Positions 11,367 to 20,794 of a stretch of DNA of 64,000 bases are shown here, in pieces. Source of the stretch: an uncultured Pelagibacteraceae bacterium. Its GTDB lineage: Bacteria; Pseudomonadota; Alphaproteobacteria; Pelagibacterales; Pelagibacteraceae. Every line of letters starts with the position of its first letter. Positions within the stretch are counted from its first letter, which is position 1. The position numbers and the translations under genes were made by a program. The notes under the pieces are model-generated. The model was not told where the DNA came from and did no database searches. It saw nothing but the letters and a program-made list of their open reading frames with translations. The stretch is from contig CACMXJ010000001.1 of the NCBI GenBank assembly GCA_902617625.1, forward strand, positions 15,001-79,000. Direction: 5' to 3'.

Positions 11367-13910
11367 ATGTTAAATCCTCTAAACTTTATTTCTAAATTTA
11401 TCAAATCTGGCAATCAAAAAGAGCTTGATAGAATTAGTAAAATTGTAAAACAAATCTATCTTTTAGAAGAAAATGTCAAAAAACTTAAAGATGAGGACTT
11501 TCCAAGGGAAACTTTAAGATTAAAACAAAAGATTCGCAACGGTTCATCTCTAAATCAAATTTTACCAGAAGCTTTTGCATTAGTACGAGAAGCCTCTCGT
11601 AGAACTAGAGATGAGAGACATTTCGATGTTCAAATGATTGGTGGAGTAGTTTTGCATGAAAGTAAAATAGCGGAAATGAGAACTGGTGAAGGTAAAACTC
11701 TAACTATAGCTTTGGCTGCATATTTAAATTCACTTGAAGAAAAAGGAGTTCATATTGTAACAGTAAATGACTACCTTGCAAAAAGAGACTCGATTGAGAT
11801 GGGGAAGATTTACAACTTTTTGGGTTTATCTTCTGGTTACATAAATAATGATCAAAATGATGTTGAAAGGAAAAAAAATTATAATTGTGATATTACCTAT
11901 GCAACAAACAGTGAACTAGGTTTTGATTATCTAAGAGACAACATGAAATACTCAAAAGATGAAATGGTCCAAAGACAAAATAATTATGCGATTGTAGATG
12001 AAATAGACTCTTGTTTGATTGATGAAGCTAGAACGCCACTAATAATCTCTGGTGCTGCAGAGGATAAAACTAATCAATATCTTGCTATTGATAAAATTGT
12101 GAAATTATTAAATGAAAAAGATTATGAAATTGACGAAAAAGACAAAAATATTCTTTTAACAAATGAGGGTATTAATCATATTGAAAATTTATTTTCAAAT
12201 GCAGGTATATTGAAAAATAATAATTTCTATGATCCTGAAAATTTGGATTTAGTTCATTTTGTAAATCAAGCTTTAAGAGCAAATCATTTATTTAAAAAAG
12301 ACAAAGATTACCTCATTAAAGATAACAGTGTTAAAATCGTAGATGAATTAACCGGTCGAATTCTTGAGGGCAGAAGGTTTGGGGATGGCCTTCATCAAGC
12401 AATAGAAGCCAAAGAGAAAATCGAGATTCAAGCTGAAAATCAAACTTTAGCTTCTATTACTTACCAGAATTATTTTAAACTTTATAAAAAGATATCAGGA
12501 TGCACAGGTACAGCTGCCACAGAGGCGGAGGAGTTTTTTGAAATCTACAATCTGAATGTAGTTGTAATTCCAACTAATAAAAAGATGATCAGGAAAGATT
12601 TCAATGACCAAATTTTTCGAACTGAATTAGAAAAAAATAATGCAATAATAAAAAAAATTAAAGATTGTCACGAAAACAGTCAGCCTCTTTTAGTCTTCAC
12701 ATCAAGTGTGAGTAAATCTGAGATATTTTCAAAATTACTTACGCAGGAAAAAATTAAGCACATTGTACTAAATGCTAAGAATCATGAAAATGAAGCAGAG
12801 ATTATAGCTAATGCTGGTAAAGCCAAATCAGTAATAATTACGACGAGTATTTCTGGTAGAGGTGTAGATATCCAATTAGGAGGAAAAAAAGGATCAATAG
12901 AGGACGATCAACTCAAAAAAAATAAAGATTATATTAAATCTATAGGAGGTTTATTTGTAATTGGAACTGAAAGAATGGAGTCTAGAAGAGTAGACAATCA
13001 AGCAAGAGGAAGATCGGGCAGACAAGGAGATGAGGGAAGCTCTATTTTTTATGTAAGTTTAGAGGATGACCTTATGAGAATTTTTGGATCCGAATCTATG
13101 AACAATATTCTTCAAAAACTTGGCCTCAAAGACGGTGAAAGTATAGATCATCCTTGGATAAATAAAGCCCTAGAGAGAGCACAACAAAAAGTTGAGGCAC
13201 GAAATTTTGATATTAGAAAAACTCTTATAAAGTTTGACAATGTTTTAAATGATCAAAGACAAGTAGTATTTTCTCAAAGAAAAGATGCTATGGATAGTGA
13301 AAAAATTTTTGATTATTCAGATAATTTTTTATCGGAAATAGTGGACAACTTAATAAGCCTAAAAATTCAAAAATTATCAAATCCGAAAAATAATGAGTTT
13401 AAAAATAAATTAAAGGCTATTTTTGGAAAAAGTCTTAACGATAATGAATATGAAGAATTAATTTCTTTAAATGACACAAAATTAAGAGAGAAAATTTTTG
13501 AAAAATTCAAATTTGCTAGAGAAGAGAGATCTAAAATTCTTGGGGAAAAACAATCAAAAGACCTAGAAAAAAGAATTCTTTTACAATCAATTGATTTTAA
13601 TTGGAAATCACACATCCAATACTTAGAGCAATTAAGACAAGTTGTGGGTCTTAGATCATATGGACAAAGAGATCCTCTCATAGAATATAAAAAAGAAGCT
13701 TTTGATTTATTTTCAAATTTACTGGATAAATTAAAACTTGATTATGTAAAAATATTGATGAATCTCAAAGTTTATAATGAACCGACTGAAAAAATAAACC
13801 AAAGCCTATTAAAAGAAAAATTTAAAAACCTTGGTAAAAAAATAAGTAGAAATGATCCTTGTCCGTGTGGATCTGGTAAAAAATTCAAGAAATGTTGTGG
13901 AGCTCTATAG
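11367..13910 (+). CDS. secA: Preprotein translocase ATPase SecA
   Basis: SecA, 847 residues, is the motor of the Sec export pathway. Visible motifs are the Walker A-type MRTGEGKTL (about 103-111), the DEAD-box-like VDEIDSCLIDEARTPL, the helicase motif near GRGVDIQLGG, and QARGRSGRQGD. The C-terminal zinc-binding SecB-interacting motif is present as DPCPCGSGKKFKKCC. Length is slightly short for the family because linker regions are trimmed. Its last 6 bp overlap the convergent accA. Confidence 0.97.
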   Translation: MLNPLNFISKFIKSGNQKELDRISKIVKQIYLLEENVKKLKDEDFPRETLRLKQKIRNGSSLNQILPEAFALVREASRRTRDERHFDVQMIGGVVLHESKIAEMRTGEGKTLTIALAAYLNSLEEKGVHIVTVNDYLAKRDSIEMGKIYNFLGLSSGYINNDQNDVERKKNYNCDITYATNSELGFDYLRDNMKYSKDEMVQRQNNYAIVDEIDSCLIDEARTPLIISGAAEDKTNQYLAIDKIVKLLNEKDYEIDEKDKNILLTNEGINHIENLFSNAGILKNNNFYDPENLDLVHFVNQALRANHLFKKDKDYLIKDNSVKIVDELTGRILEGRRFGDGLHQAIEAKEKIEIQAENQTLASITYQNYFKLYKKISGCTGTAATEAEEFFEIYNLNVVVIPTNKKMIRKDFNDQIFRTELEKNNAIIKKIKDCHENSQPLLVFTSSVSKSEIFSKLLTQEKIKHIVLNAKNHENEAEIIANAGKAKSVIITTSISGRGVDIQLGGKKGSIEDDQLKKNKDYIKSIGGLFVIGTERMESRRVDNQARGRSGRQGDEGSSIFYVSLEDDLMRIFGSESMNNILQKLGLKDGESIDHPWINKALERAQQKVEARNFDIRKTLIKFDNVLNDQRQVVFSQRKDAMDSEKIFDYSDNFLSEIVDNLISLKIQKLSNPKNNEFKNKLKAIFGKSLNDNEYEELISLNDTKLREKIFEKFKFAREERSKILGEKQSKDLEKRILLQSIDFNWKSHIQYLEQLRQVVGLRSYGQRDPLIEYKKEAFDLFSNLLDKLKLDYVKILMNLKVYNEPTEKINQSLLKEKFKNLGKKISRNDPCPCGSGKKFKKCCGAL

Positions 13911-15002
13911 AATTAATAAAGTCAGTGCAGCTATCGTAACTAAAGTTGCTACTGCAATTGCAATATTTTTTTTAGATTTAATAATTTCTTTAAAATCTAA
14001 TCCAGAGGTTTGAATAGCGCTTAGACTTTCAGGACTAGATATAAATCCTTTGCTTCTTCCAATTTTTAAGAACTTATCTTTTCTATGATTGAGAATTTCT
14101 TCAGCAGTTAAAGTTTTGAAAAAATCTAAATTTTGAGAAATAGAATTCCTTATATTCTCTAAGATCATATCTCTATCTCTATGAGCACCACCTAAAGGTT
14201 CTGGAATTATTTCATCAATAATATTTAGCTCTAATAAGTCTTTAGCAGACAGTTTCATTGCTTTTGCAGCATCGAGCATTTTTTTTGGATCTCTCCACAA
14301 TATTGTTGCACATCCCTCGGGAGATATTACTGAATAAATCGCATTCTCAAGCATTAAAACTTTATTTGAAGATGCAAGAGCTATCGCTCCGCCTGAGCCA
14401 CCTTCACCTATTACTATAGCTAAAGTTGGGACCTTAAGTTTCATACAACACTCGATTGACTTGGCGATTGCCTCTGCTTGTCCTCTCTCCTCTGCACCTA
14501 CTCCTGGATAAGCACCTGGTGTATCTATAAAAGATATAATAGGAATATTAAACTTATCTGCTAGCTCCATTAACCTAATAGTTTTTCTGTAACCCTCTGG
14601 TCTCATCATGCCAAAGTTTCTCTCAATTCTAGTTTCTAAGTTTTCACCTTTTTCTTGACCAATTACCAATACTGATCGACCATTAAATTTTGCAAAACCT
14701 GTAATAACCGATTTGTCTTCTCCATAATATCTATCACCTTCTAATGAGATAAAGTCCTCAAACAAGTTATCAATAAAAAACTTTGATTTGGGTCTATCTT
14801 CGTGTCTTGCAACTAGTGTAATTTGCCAGGGATCTAAATTCTCATAAATATTTTTAAGCTTCTCATCGATTTCTTCCTGAGTTTTAGAAATTTTTTTTGT
14901 ATCGACTTCTGATAAACCCTCTTGATTAAAAGGATCTTTTAATTTCTCTAATTCATTTTCAAGATTTTTAATATCTGTTTCAAAGTTTAAATAATTCTTC
15001 AT
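13905..15002 (-). CDS. accA: Acetyl-CoA carboxylase carboxyltransferase alpha subunit with C-terminal membrane tail
   Basis: AccA forms the carboxyltransferase with AccD (35.6 kb) and supplies malonyl-CoA. I prefer the internal ATG at 15002 (protein begins MKNYLNFETDI), giving 365 residues; an upstream ATG at 15038 is possible but adds sequence unlike the family. Conserved blocks are EGDRYYGEDK, GYRKTIRLM, DTPGAYPG and GEGGSGGAIALA. The family usually ends near the FLKIG equivalent. Here about 45 more residues follow, finishing in a hydrophobic stretch (NIAIAVATLVTIAALTLLIL) at the very C-terminus, which looks like a tail anchor. The stop overlaps secA. Confidence 0.95.
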   Translation of the reverse strand: MKNYLNFETDIKNLENELEKLKDPFNQEGLSEVDTKKISKTQEEIDEKLKNIYENLDPWQITLVARHEDRPKSKFFIDNLFEDFISLEGDRYYGEDKSVITGFAKFNGRSVLVIGQEKGENLETRIERNFGMMRPEGYRKTIRLMELADKFNIPIISFIDTPGAYPGVGAEERGQAEAIAKSIECCMKLKVPTLAIVIGEGGSGGAIALASSNKVLMLENAIYSVISPEGCATILWRDPKKMLDAAKAMKLSAKDLLELNIIDEIIPEPLGGAHRDRDMILENIRNSISQNLDFFKTLTAEEILNHRKDKFLKIGRSKGFISSPESLSAIQTSGLDFKEIIKSKKNIAIAVATLVTIAALTLLIL

Positions 15003-15100
15003 TTTTATATGATTATACTTATTTAAGAAAAATGACAATAAAATGTCTATGATACTATTATGTAATTGACTTAAATAAGTTAGAGTTTAAATATCCCTCC

Positions 15101-17257
15101 ATGACTTCAAAATATCATTCTATGAATAATCTTAAAGTATCAGAGGAATTATTACTTTTTGTAAATAATGAGTTATTTGATGGTACTGATATTTCTCCTG
15201 AAAAATTTTGGAAAGATTTTGACAAAGCAGTTCATGAACTAGCTCCTAAAAATAAAGAACTAATTAATTTTAGAGAAACACTGCAAAAAAAAATTGATAA
15301 ATGGCACATTGAAAACAAAGGAAAAGATATTCAAATCAAAGAATACAAAAATTTTTTAAAAGAAATTGATTACTTAAAAGATGAAGGTCCAGATTTTAAA
15401 ATTGAAACAAGTGATATTGATGAGGAGATCGCATCAATAGCAGGACCTCAATTAGTTGTTCCAATTATGAATGCTCGTTACGCTTTAAACGCTGCAAATG
15501 CAAGATGGATGAGTTTGTACGATAGTTTGTATGGAACTGATGTGATCGAAACATCTGAAGATAGTGCTTCAGAAAGATATGATCCAGAACGAGGAGAGCT
15601 TGTAATTAAGTATGGTAGAGAATTTTTAGATAAATATTTCACTTTAAAAGATTTTAGCTGGAGAAAAATAACTGGAATTGCAATTCAAAATAAAGAATTA
15701 AAAGTGTTAAAAGGTGTTGATGTAACAACTCTAAAAGATGAAAATAAATTTATTGGTCATCGAGGTGAAGCAGATAACCCGTCTGCAATAATATTAAAAA
15801 ATAACAATCTACATATTGAAATATTAAAAAATCCAAGAGCTTTTAGTGCTCAACAGGATCATGCAGGCATAAGTGACATAATACTAGAATCTGCAGTATC
15901 TACAATATGTGATAATGAAGACAGTGTTGCTGCAGTAGATGCTCAAGATAAAGTGATTTGTTACAGAAATTGGCTTGGGTTAATGAAAGGAGATCTTGTA
16001 ACAAGATTTGAGAAAGAGGGAAAAACCTTGGAGAGAAAACTTAATCCAAACAGAAGTTATATTTCAAAAGAGGGAAAAGGATTAAAATTGCACGGTAGAA
16101 GTCTTTTATTAATCAGGAATGTTGGTCATTTGATGACTAATCCCTCAATAATATTGAAAGATGGAAGGGAAATTCCAGAGGGGTTGATGGATGCTTTTAT
16201 AACAACTGCAGCAGCTCTTCATGATATGAAAAAAAAAGGAAATTCAAGAACAGGTTCAATATATATTGTAAAACCAAAGATGCATGGTCCAGACGAAACA
16301 GCGTTTACCAATGAAATTTTTACTAAAGTTGAAGAAGTATTAAAATTAAAAAAATACACTTGCAAAATTGGAATTATGGATGAGGAGAGAAGAACTTCAT
16401 CAAATCTCAAAGAATGTATTAGAACCTTAAAGCATAGAGTTTTCTTCATAAATACAGGTTTCCTTGATCGTACAGGTGATGAAATGCATACATCAATGGA
16501 AGCTGGACCAATGATTAAAAAGGGTGATATGAAATCCTCGAAATGGATTGGGGCTTATGAGAATAACAATGTTGATATAGGTTTGGCCTGTGGATTTTCA
16601 GGTAAAGCTCAAATCGGTAAGGGAATGTGGGCTATGCCTGATAAAATGAGAGACATGCTAGATCAAAAAACTGGTCATCTTAAAGCTGGAGCGAATTGTG
16701 CATGGGTTCCATCTCCAACCGCAGCAGCTTTACATGCTTTACACTATCATGAGATAAATATTTTTGATGTTCAAAAAAAATTGTCTAAAAGAGATAAGGC
16801 TAAAATTGATGATTTACTTACTATTCCTATAGCAGATAGACCAAATTGGTCAGTTGATGAAATCAATAAAGAAATTTCAAATTCTGCCCAGACATTGCTT
16901 GGTTATGTTGTAAGATGGATTGATCAAGGTGTGGGTTGCTCCAAAGTGCCAGATATAAATGATGTCGGGTTAATGGAAGACAGGGCAACTTTGAGAATTT
17001 CTTCGCAACATATTGCAAACTGGGTACATCACGGTGTTACAACTAAAATGCAAGTTATTGAAATTATGAAAGAAATGGCAAAGATTGTGGATAAACAAAA
17101 TGAGAATGATCAAAATTATGTTAAAATGAGCTCTGATTATGATAGGTCCATAGCATTTCAAACTGCATGTGAACTTATTTTTAAGGGGAAAGAACAACCT
17201 TCCGGATATACAGAGCCTTTATTACATTTAAATCGATTAAAAAAAAAATCAGCTTGA
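15101..17257 (+). CDS. glcB: Malate synthase G
   Basis: Malate synthase G, 718 residues, condenses glyoxylate with acetyl-CoA in the glyoxylate/glycolate route. The family pattern is clear: VPIMNARYALNAANARW, GRSLLLIRNVGHLMTNP, MDEERRTSSNLKECI, EAGPMIKKGDMK and CAWVPSPTAAALHALHYH. Length is normal. An alternative ATG lies at residue 8. Only about 60-100 bp separate it from the divergent accA. No glycine-riboswitch core is visible there, although SAR11 glcB genes are known for one. A weak TTGACT/AAATAT pair is at 15066-15094. The 3' end overlaps convergent recR by 9 bp. Confidence 0.96.
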   Translation: MTSKYHSMNNLKVSEELLLFVNNELFDGTDISPEKFWKDFDKAVHELAPKNKELINFRETLQKKIDKWHIENKGKDIQIKEYKNFLKEIDYLKDEGPDFKIETSDIDEEIASIAGPQLVVPIMNARYALNAANARWMSLYDSLYGTDVIETSEDSASERYDPERGELVIKYGREFLDKYFTLKDFSWRKITGIAIQNKELKVLKGVDVTTLKDENKFIGHRGEADNPSAIILKNNNLHIEILKNPRAFSAQQDHAGISDIILESAVSTICDNEDSVAAVDAQDKVICYRNWLGLMKGDLVTRFEKEGKTLERKLNPNRSYISKEGKGLKLHGRSLLLIRNVGHLMTNPSIILKDGREIPEGLMDAFITTAAALHDMKKKGNSRTGSIYIVKPKMHGPDETAFTNEIFTKVEEVLKLKKYTCKIGIMDEERRTSSNLKECIRTLKHRVFFINTGFLDRTGDEMHTSMEAGPMIKKGDMKSSKWIGAYENNNVDIGLACGFSGKAQIGKGMWAMPDKMRDMLDQKTGHLKAGANCAWVPSPTAAALHALHYHEINIFDVQKKLSKRDKAKIDDLLTIPIADRPNWSVDEINKEISNSAQTLLGYVVRWIDQGVGCSKVPDINDVGLMEDRATLRISSQHIANWVHHGVTTKMQVIEIMKEMAKIVDKQNENDQNYVKMSSDYDRSIAFQTACELIFKGKEQPSGYTEPLLHLNRLKKKSA

Positions 17258-17866
17258 ATTAGAATTTATTTTAGATCTATTTTTAAATGCAGAAAGAAGT
17301 GTGCCATCATCAAGATTTTCAATTTCTCCACCAACAGGCAACCCTTGAGCTAATTTTGTGATCTTTACATCTATATTTGATAAACTGTCCTGAATATAAA
17401 AAGCTGTCGTTTGGCCCTCAACTGTTGCACTAGTAGCTAAAATTATTTCCTCAATTTTATCCTTTTTTACCCTTTCAATTAAAGAGTTAATTAATAAATC
17501 CTCTTTTTTGTGACCAACAGAGGAGATAGTACCTCCTAGAATATGAAAATATCCTTTGAAAATATTTGAATTTTCAATTGACCACTGATCAGCTATGTTT
17601 TCAACAACACAAATTTGATTATACTTTCTCTGTATAACCTTACAGTTATCATAAGAACACTCAACAGCTGATGATTTTAAGACACCACAAATTTTACATC
17701 TAGAAATATTTTTATAAACTTCTGCTAAAGTTTTTGCTAAAGGCTTTACAAGTTCATCCCTATTATTAATTAGTTTTAAAACTATTCTTTTAGCTGATTT
17801 AGGGCCCAAACCAGGCAACTTTGATATTAATTTAACAAGTTCTTCAATCTCAGAAGTATTTTGCAT
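17249..17866 (-). CDS. recR: Recombination protein RecR
   Basis: RecR, 205 residues, works with RecO and RecF to load RecA at gaps. It has the helix-hairpin-helix start (ISKLPGLGPKSAKRIVL), a C4 zinc finger (CKICGVLKSSAVECSYDNC), and a Toprim domain including LGGTISS and ILATSATVEGQ. It is last in the SRP RNA-dnaX-ybaB-recR cluster, an order also seen in Bacillus. It starts 3 bp after ybaB. Confidence 0.95.
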   Translation of the reverse strand: MQNTSEIEELVKLISKLPGLGPKSAKRIVLKLINNRDELVKPLAKTLAEVYKNISRCKICGVLKSSAVECSYDNCKVIQRKYNQICVVENIADQWSIENSNIFKGYFHILGGTISSVGHKKEDLLINSLIERVKKDKIEEIILATSATVEGQTTAFYIQDSLSNIDVKITKLAQGLPVGGEIENLDDGTLLSAFKNRSKINSNSS

Positions 17867-17869
17867 TTA

Positions 17870-18187
17870 CTATAATGGCCATTTAAATCCAGGTATTCCT
17901 AGTCCACCTGTTGCTTTTGAAATTTCTTCAGCGGTTTTTGTTTTGAGTTGTGACTTAGCGCTATTATGAGCAGCAACAATTAAGTCTTCAATTATAGTTT
18001 TATCTTCCCTCATAATTTCCTCTGATAATTTGATTGATTGCATTTCTCCCTCCCCATCAAGTACTACTGTAACTGAGTTCGATCCTGAAATACCCTCAAC
18101 TTTTATTTCTTTTATTTTTTTCTGACTTTCTTTCATTTTTGACTCAAGTTCTTTTGCTTTATCTAAAATTTTTGTAAAATCAGTCAT
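17870..18187 (-). CDS. YbaB/EbfC family nucleoid-associated protein
   Basis: This small DNA-binding protein of the YbaB/EbfC family has about 105 residues when started at the ATG at 18187 (MTDFTKILDKAKELESKMK). Two further in-frame ATGs at 18199 and 18196 overlap dnaX more deeply and are less likely. The family core is visible in VVLDGEGEMQSIKLSEE and the C-terminal GLGIPGFKWP. Location between dnaX and recR is the conserved one. The chosen start overlaps the dnaX stop by 8 bp. Confidence 0.93.
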   Translation of the reverse strand: MTDFTKILDKAKELESKMKESQKKIKEIKVEGISGSNSVTVVLDGEGEMQSIKLSEEIMREDKTIIEDLIVAAHNSAKSQLKTKTAEEISKATGGLGIPGFKWPL

Positions 18188-19823
18188 TAGGTTCATCATC
18201 TCCTTTCAAATTAATATCAGTTAACTCAGCATCAGGAAAATTTTTTATTACATCTTTATAAATTTTTGAATTTTTTGCTTCATTCATTAAAGATCTCTTT
18301 ATTTTTTGTTTTTTCTCCCTCATTGAAACATCGCCTTTTAATTGACTAAATGAAATAATCCATCTTTCACCTGTCCAATCAAAAAGTTTTGAGGAAAGAT
18401 CTTTAACGAAATTTTTATCTAAATTTTCATTAAAAGATATCTCAATCATATTTTTTTCGAACTTTACTAGATTTACATTTTTTTCTAGCTCATATTTTAG
18501 TTTAATTTCTTTTTTATCGAGACAGGTCTCGATTAATTTTTCTAAACTATTAATAAATATTTTTTTTTCTGATTTAACTTCTTTATGAATTTCTGGTTTA
18601 CTTTTTTCCTCTTGATAAATATTTTTGATTTGATCTATTGGTTTTGATTGATCATTAATTTCTTTATCTATAACTGGATTTTTACTTACAGAATTTATAT
18701 CAGTATTTTTCTGTAATTTTATCGAACTTAAATGCATCAGCCTTAACAAAAACATTTCCATTGATAAATGTTGATTAGAAACTATAGCAAGTTCATCAAG
18801 AGTCGAAATTGTAAATTGCCAAAATAAAATCAATACGCTTGGATCAAGATTTTTTTTTAAATCTTTGATCTTTTGAAATTCTTGATCATTTAATGAAAAA
18901 TTTGTACTTTCTAAGGTTAATGACTCAATATTTTTAAAGTAATAAATTAATTCTAAGAAATCATTAATAAAGATTTTTGGTTCAACACCTTGGTCATAAA
19001 TTTTTCTATAAATCTCAATAACTTTAATCTCATCTCCTTTAAGAATAAATTCAAATAAATCGATTAATTGTGATTTATCAAAAAAACCAAAAATTTTCTG
19101 TGCTGATTTTAAATCTAGTTCAGTTTTTGGATTTAAAGTTAATAATGCTCTGTCTAATAAGGATAGTGCATCTCTTACTGACCCTTCAGAAATTTTCACT
19201 ATTAATTTTAATGCTTCATCAGTAATTTTACCTCCCTCCTTATCCTTAATTTTTTTAATGTAATTAAATAATTCAGATGATCTAATTCTTGATAAATCAA
19301 ATCTTTGACATCTTGATATAACTGTAATTGGAATCTTTTTAATTTCAGTTGTTGCAAAAATAAATTTTAGATATTCTGGAGGTTCCTCAAGAGTTTTCAA
19401 TAAAGCATTAAATGCTTGTTTACTTAACATGTGAACTTCATCGATAATAAAGATCTTGTACTTTGACGATGTTGGTCCATATCTAGAAAACTCAATTAAT
19501 TCTCTAACATCGTCAACACCAGTTCTGCTTGCAGCATCCATTTCTAAAACATCGATGTGATTTGAATTAGTTATAGCATCGCAATTATCACATTTAACTT
19601 TACACTTATTTTCAATTCCATTTGAACAATTAAGTGCCTTAGCAACTATTCTTGCTATAGTGGTTTTTCCAACTCCTCTTATTCCAGTGAATAAATATGC
19701 ATTAGGAACTTTACTAGCTTTTATTGAATTAGTTATAGTTTCTACAACTACATCTTGACCAATAAGATCATCAAAATTTTGTGGTCTATATTTAAGTGCT
19801 AATACTTTTGAATCATTGTTCAT
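18180..19823 (-). CDS. dnaX: DNA polymerase III subunit gamma/tau
   Basis: DnaX, 547 residues, is the clamp-loader ATPase. The AAA+ part has Walker A GIRGVGKTT (47-55), a zinc module with C66, C74, C78 and C81, DEVHMLSKQAFNALLKTLEEPP-type Walker B and sensor sequence, and the SRC motif ISRCQRF. The C-terminal third is Lys-rich and divergent, as in tau-type tails. I saw no convincing programmed frameshift signal. The SRP RNA gene lies immediately upstream on the same strand. Confidence 0.96.
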   Translation of the reverse strand: MNNDSKVLALKYRPQNFDDLIGQDVVVETITNSIKASKVPNAYLFTGIRGVGKTTIARIVAKALNCSNGIENKCKVKCDNCDAITNSNHIDVLEMDAASRTGVDDVRELIEFSRYGPTSSKYKIFIIDEVHMLSKQAFNALLKTLEEPPEYLKFIFATTEIKKIPITVISRCQRFDLSRIRSSELFNYIKKIKDKEGGKITDEALKLIVKISEGSVRDALSLLDRALLTLNPKTELDLKSAQKIFGFFDKSQLIDLFEFILKGDEIKVIEIYRKIYDQGVEPKIFINDFLELIYYFKNIESLTLESTNFSLNDQEFQKIKDLKKNLDPSVLILFWQFTISTLDELAIVSNQHLSMEMFLLRLMHLSSIKLQKNTDINSVSKNPVIDKEINDQSKPIDQIKNIYQEEKSKPEIHKEVKSEKKIFINSLEKLIETCLDKKEIKLKYELEKNVNLVKFEKNMIEISFNENLDKNFVKDLSSKLFDWTGERWIISFSQLKGDVSMREKKQKIKRSLMNEAKNSKIYKDVIKNFPDAELTDINLKGDDEPND

Positions 19824-19830
19824 ATTTACG

Positions 19831-19915
19831 AGGAGACTAGAACCTGAAAAACTGTCTTTACGACTGCTTCCGTTAAGATCTGGTCGGGTTCAAGCAGTAT
19901 TCACCTCTAGCCTCC
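19831..19915 (-). ncRNA. ffs: Signal recognition particle RNA (4.5S type)
   Basis: The minus strand gives an 85-nt RNA whose ends pair (GGAGGCTAGA with TCTAGTCTCC). The conserved apical domain reads GACCAGATC, the loop TTAACG, then GGAAGCAGTC, matching the SRP helix 8 with its internal loop and the GGAAGCAG strand. The loop is TTAACG instead of the common CGGAAG (GGAA tetraloop). Its position directly upstream of dnaX-ybaB-recR matches the Bacillus scr-dnaX arrangement. A promoter predicts a start at about 19915. Confidence 0.88.
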
Positions 19916-19921
19916 AAAACT

Positions 19922-19951
19922 ATTATAACAGTAATAATTTCTTATCTACAA
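19922..19951 (-). promoter_or_regulatory. Promoter of the SRP RNA gene
   Basis: On the minus strand TTGTAG (-35, 19946-19951), an 18-bp spacer and a perfect TATAAT (-10, 19922-19927) lie so that initiation about 7 nt downstream falls at 19915. That is exactly the predicted 5' end of the SRP RNA. The independent agreement of promoter and RNA end supports both. Confidence 0.65.
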
Positions 19952-19957
19952 GAAAAG

Positions 19958-20794
19958 TTATTTATTTATTTCTCTTTGTTTGTCAGCTTCAAAAACACCT
20001 AGGACGTGAAAATCTTGACAATGCAATCCTAGATCTTCTAGTGATTTTTGTACTCTTGGTTCTTCAATATGACCATCTAAATCGCATAAAAAGAAAAAAG
20101 AGTCGAAAGAATTTTTTTCGGGATAACTTTGCAACTTTGTTAGATTTACTCCATTAATAGCGAAGCCTCCTAAAGATTGATATAAAGCTGCCGGTTTACT
20201 TTTTAACTTAAATAAAAAAGAAGTAATATATTTTTTTCCACTAAATTCTGGTTGTGATATATTTTTACCCATAACAAGAAATCTTGTTAAGTTTCCTTTT
20301 TCATTTTCTATATTATTTTTTACAATTTCTAAATTATATGTTTTAGCACTTAATGATGAAGCTATTGCAGCTTTAGTTTTGTCTTTACTTTTTGAAACCA
20401 TTTCTGCGGATCCAGCTGTGTCAGCTCTTACATGTTCAGTAAGTCTATTTGATTTTATAAATTTTGAACATTGTGATAGTGCTTGGGCATGAGAATAAAC
20501 ATCCTTGATTTCTGAAACTTTTGTCCCGGGTAAACCCAGTAAATTATGTTCTATTTTTTGAAAATACTCAGCATAAATATTTAACCTATATTCGAAAATT
20601 AAATATTCAATTCCTATGTTACCAGTTATTCTATTTGACTCTGGAATAATAATTTTTGAATTTGTATCTTTTGAAGCTTGAACAAAACAATCATCAAAAG
20701 TTTTACAGGGGACTACTTCAGCATTAGAGTCTATGGATAAAGCAGCTAAGTGAGAATACGCTCCGAAAGTTCCTTGAAAATAAATTTTACTCAT
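19958..20794 (-). CDS. pheA: Prephenate dehydratase
   Basis: This monofunctional prephenate dehydratase of 278 residues makes phenylpyruvate for phenylalanine. The N-terminus has YFQGTFGAYSHLAAL, and the catalytic-domain end has TRFLVMGK. A C-terminal ACT domain (about 190-270; SKPAALYQSLGGFAINGVNL) probably senses Phe. There is no chorismate mutase domain. Its ATG overlaps the kdsB stop by one base (TAATG), so the two genes are coupled. Confidence 0.94.
   Translation of the reverse strand: MSKIYFQGTFGAYSHLAALSIDSNAEVVPCKTFDDCFVQASKDTNSKIIIPESNRITGNIGIEYLIFEYRLNIYAEYFQKIEHNLLGLPGTKVSEIKDVYSHAQALSQCSKFIKSNRLTEHVRADTAGSAEMVSKSKDKTKAAIASSLSAKTYNLEIVKNNIENEKGNLTRFLVMGKNISQPEFSGKKYITSFLFKLKSKPAALYQSLGGFAINGVNLTKLQSYPEKNSFDSFFFLCDLDGHIEEPRVQKSLEDLGLHCQDFHVLGVFEADKQREINK

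Noticed and set aside
18180-18700. Programmed frameshift in dnaX making a separate gamma subunit
   Set aside because: A-rich runs are everywhere in this genome, and I saw no slippery heptamer with a following stem and early stop that would be convincing.
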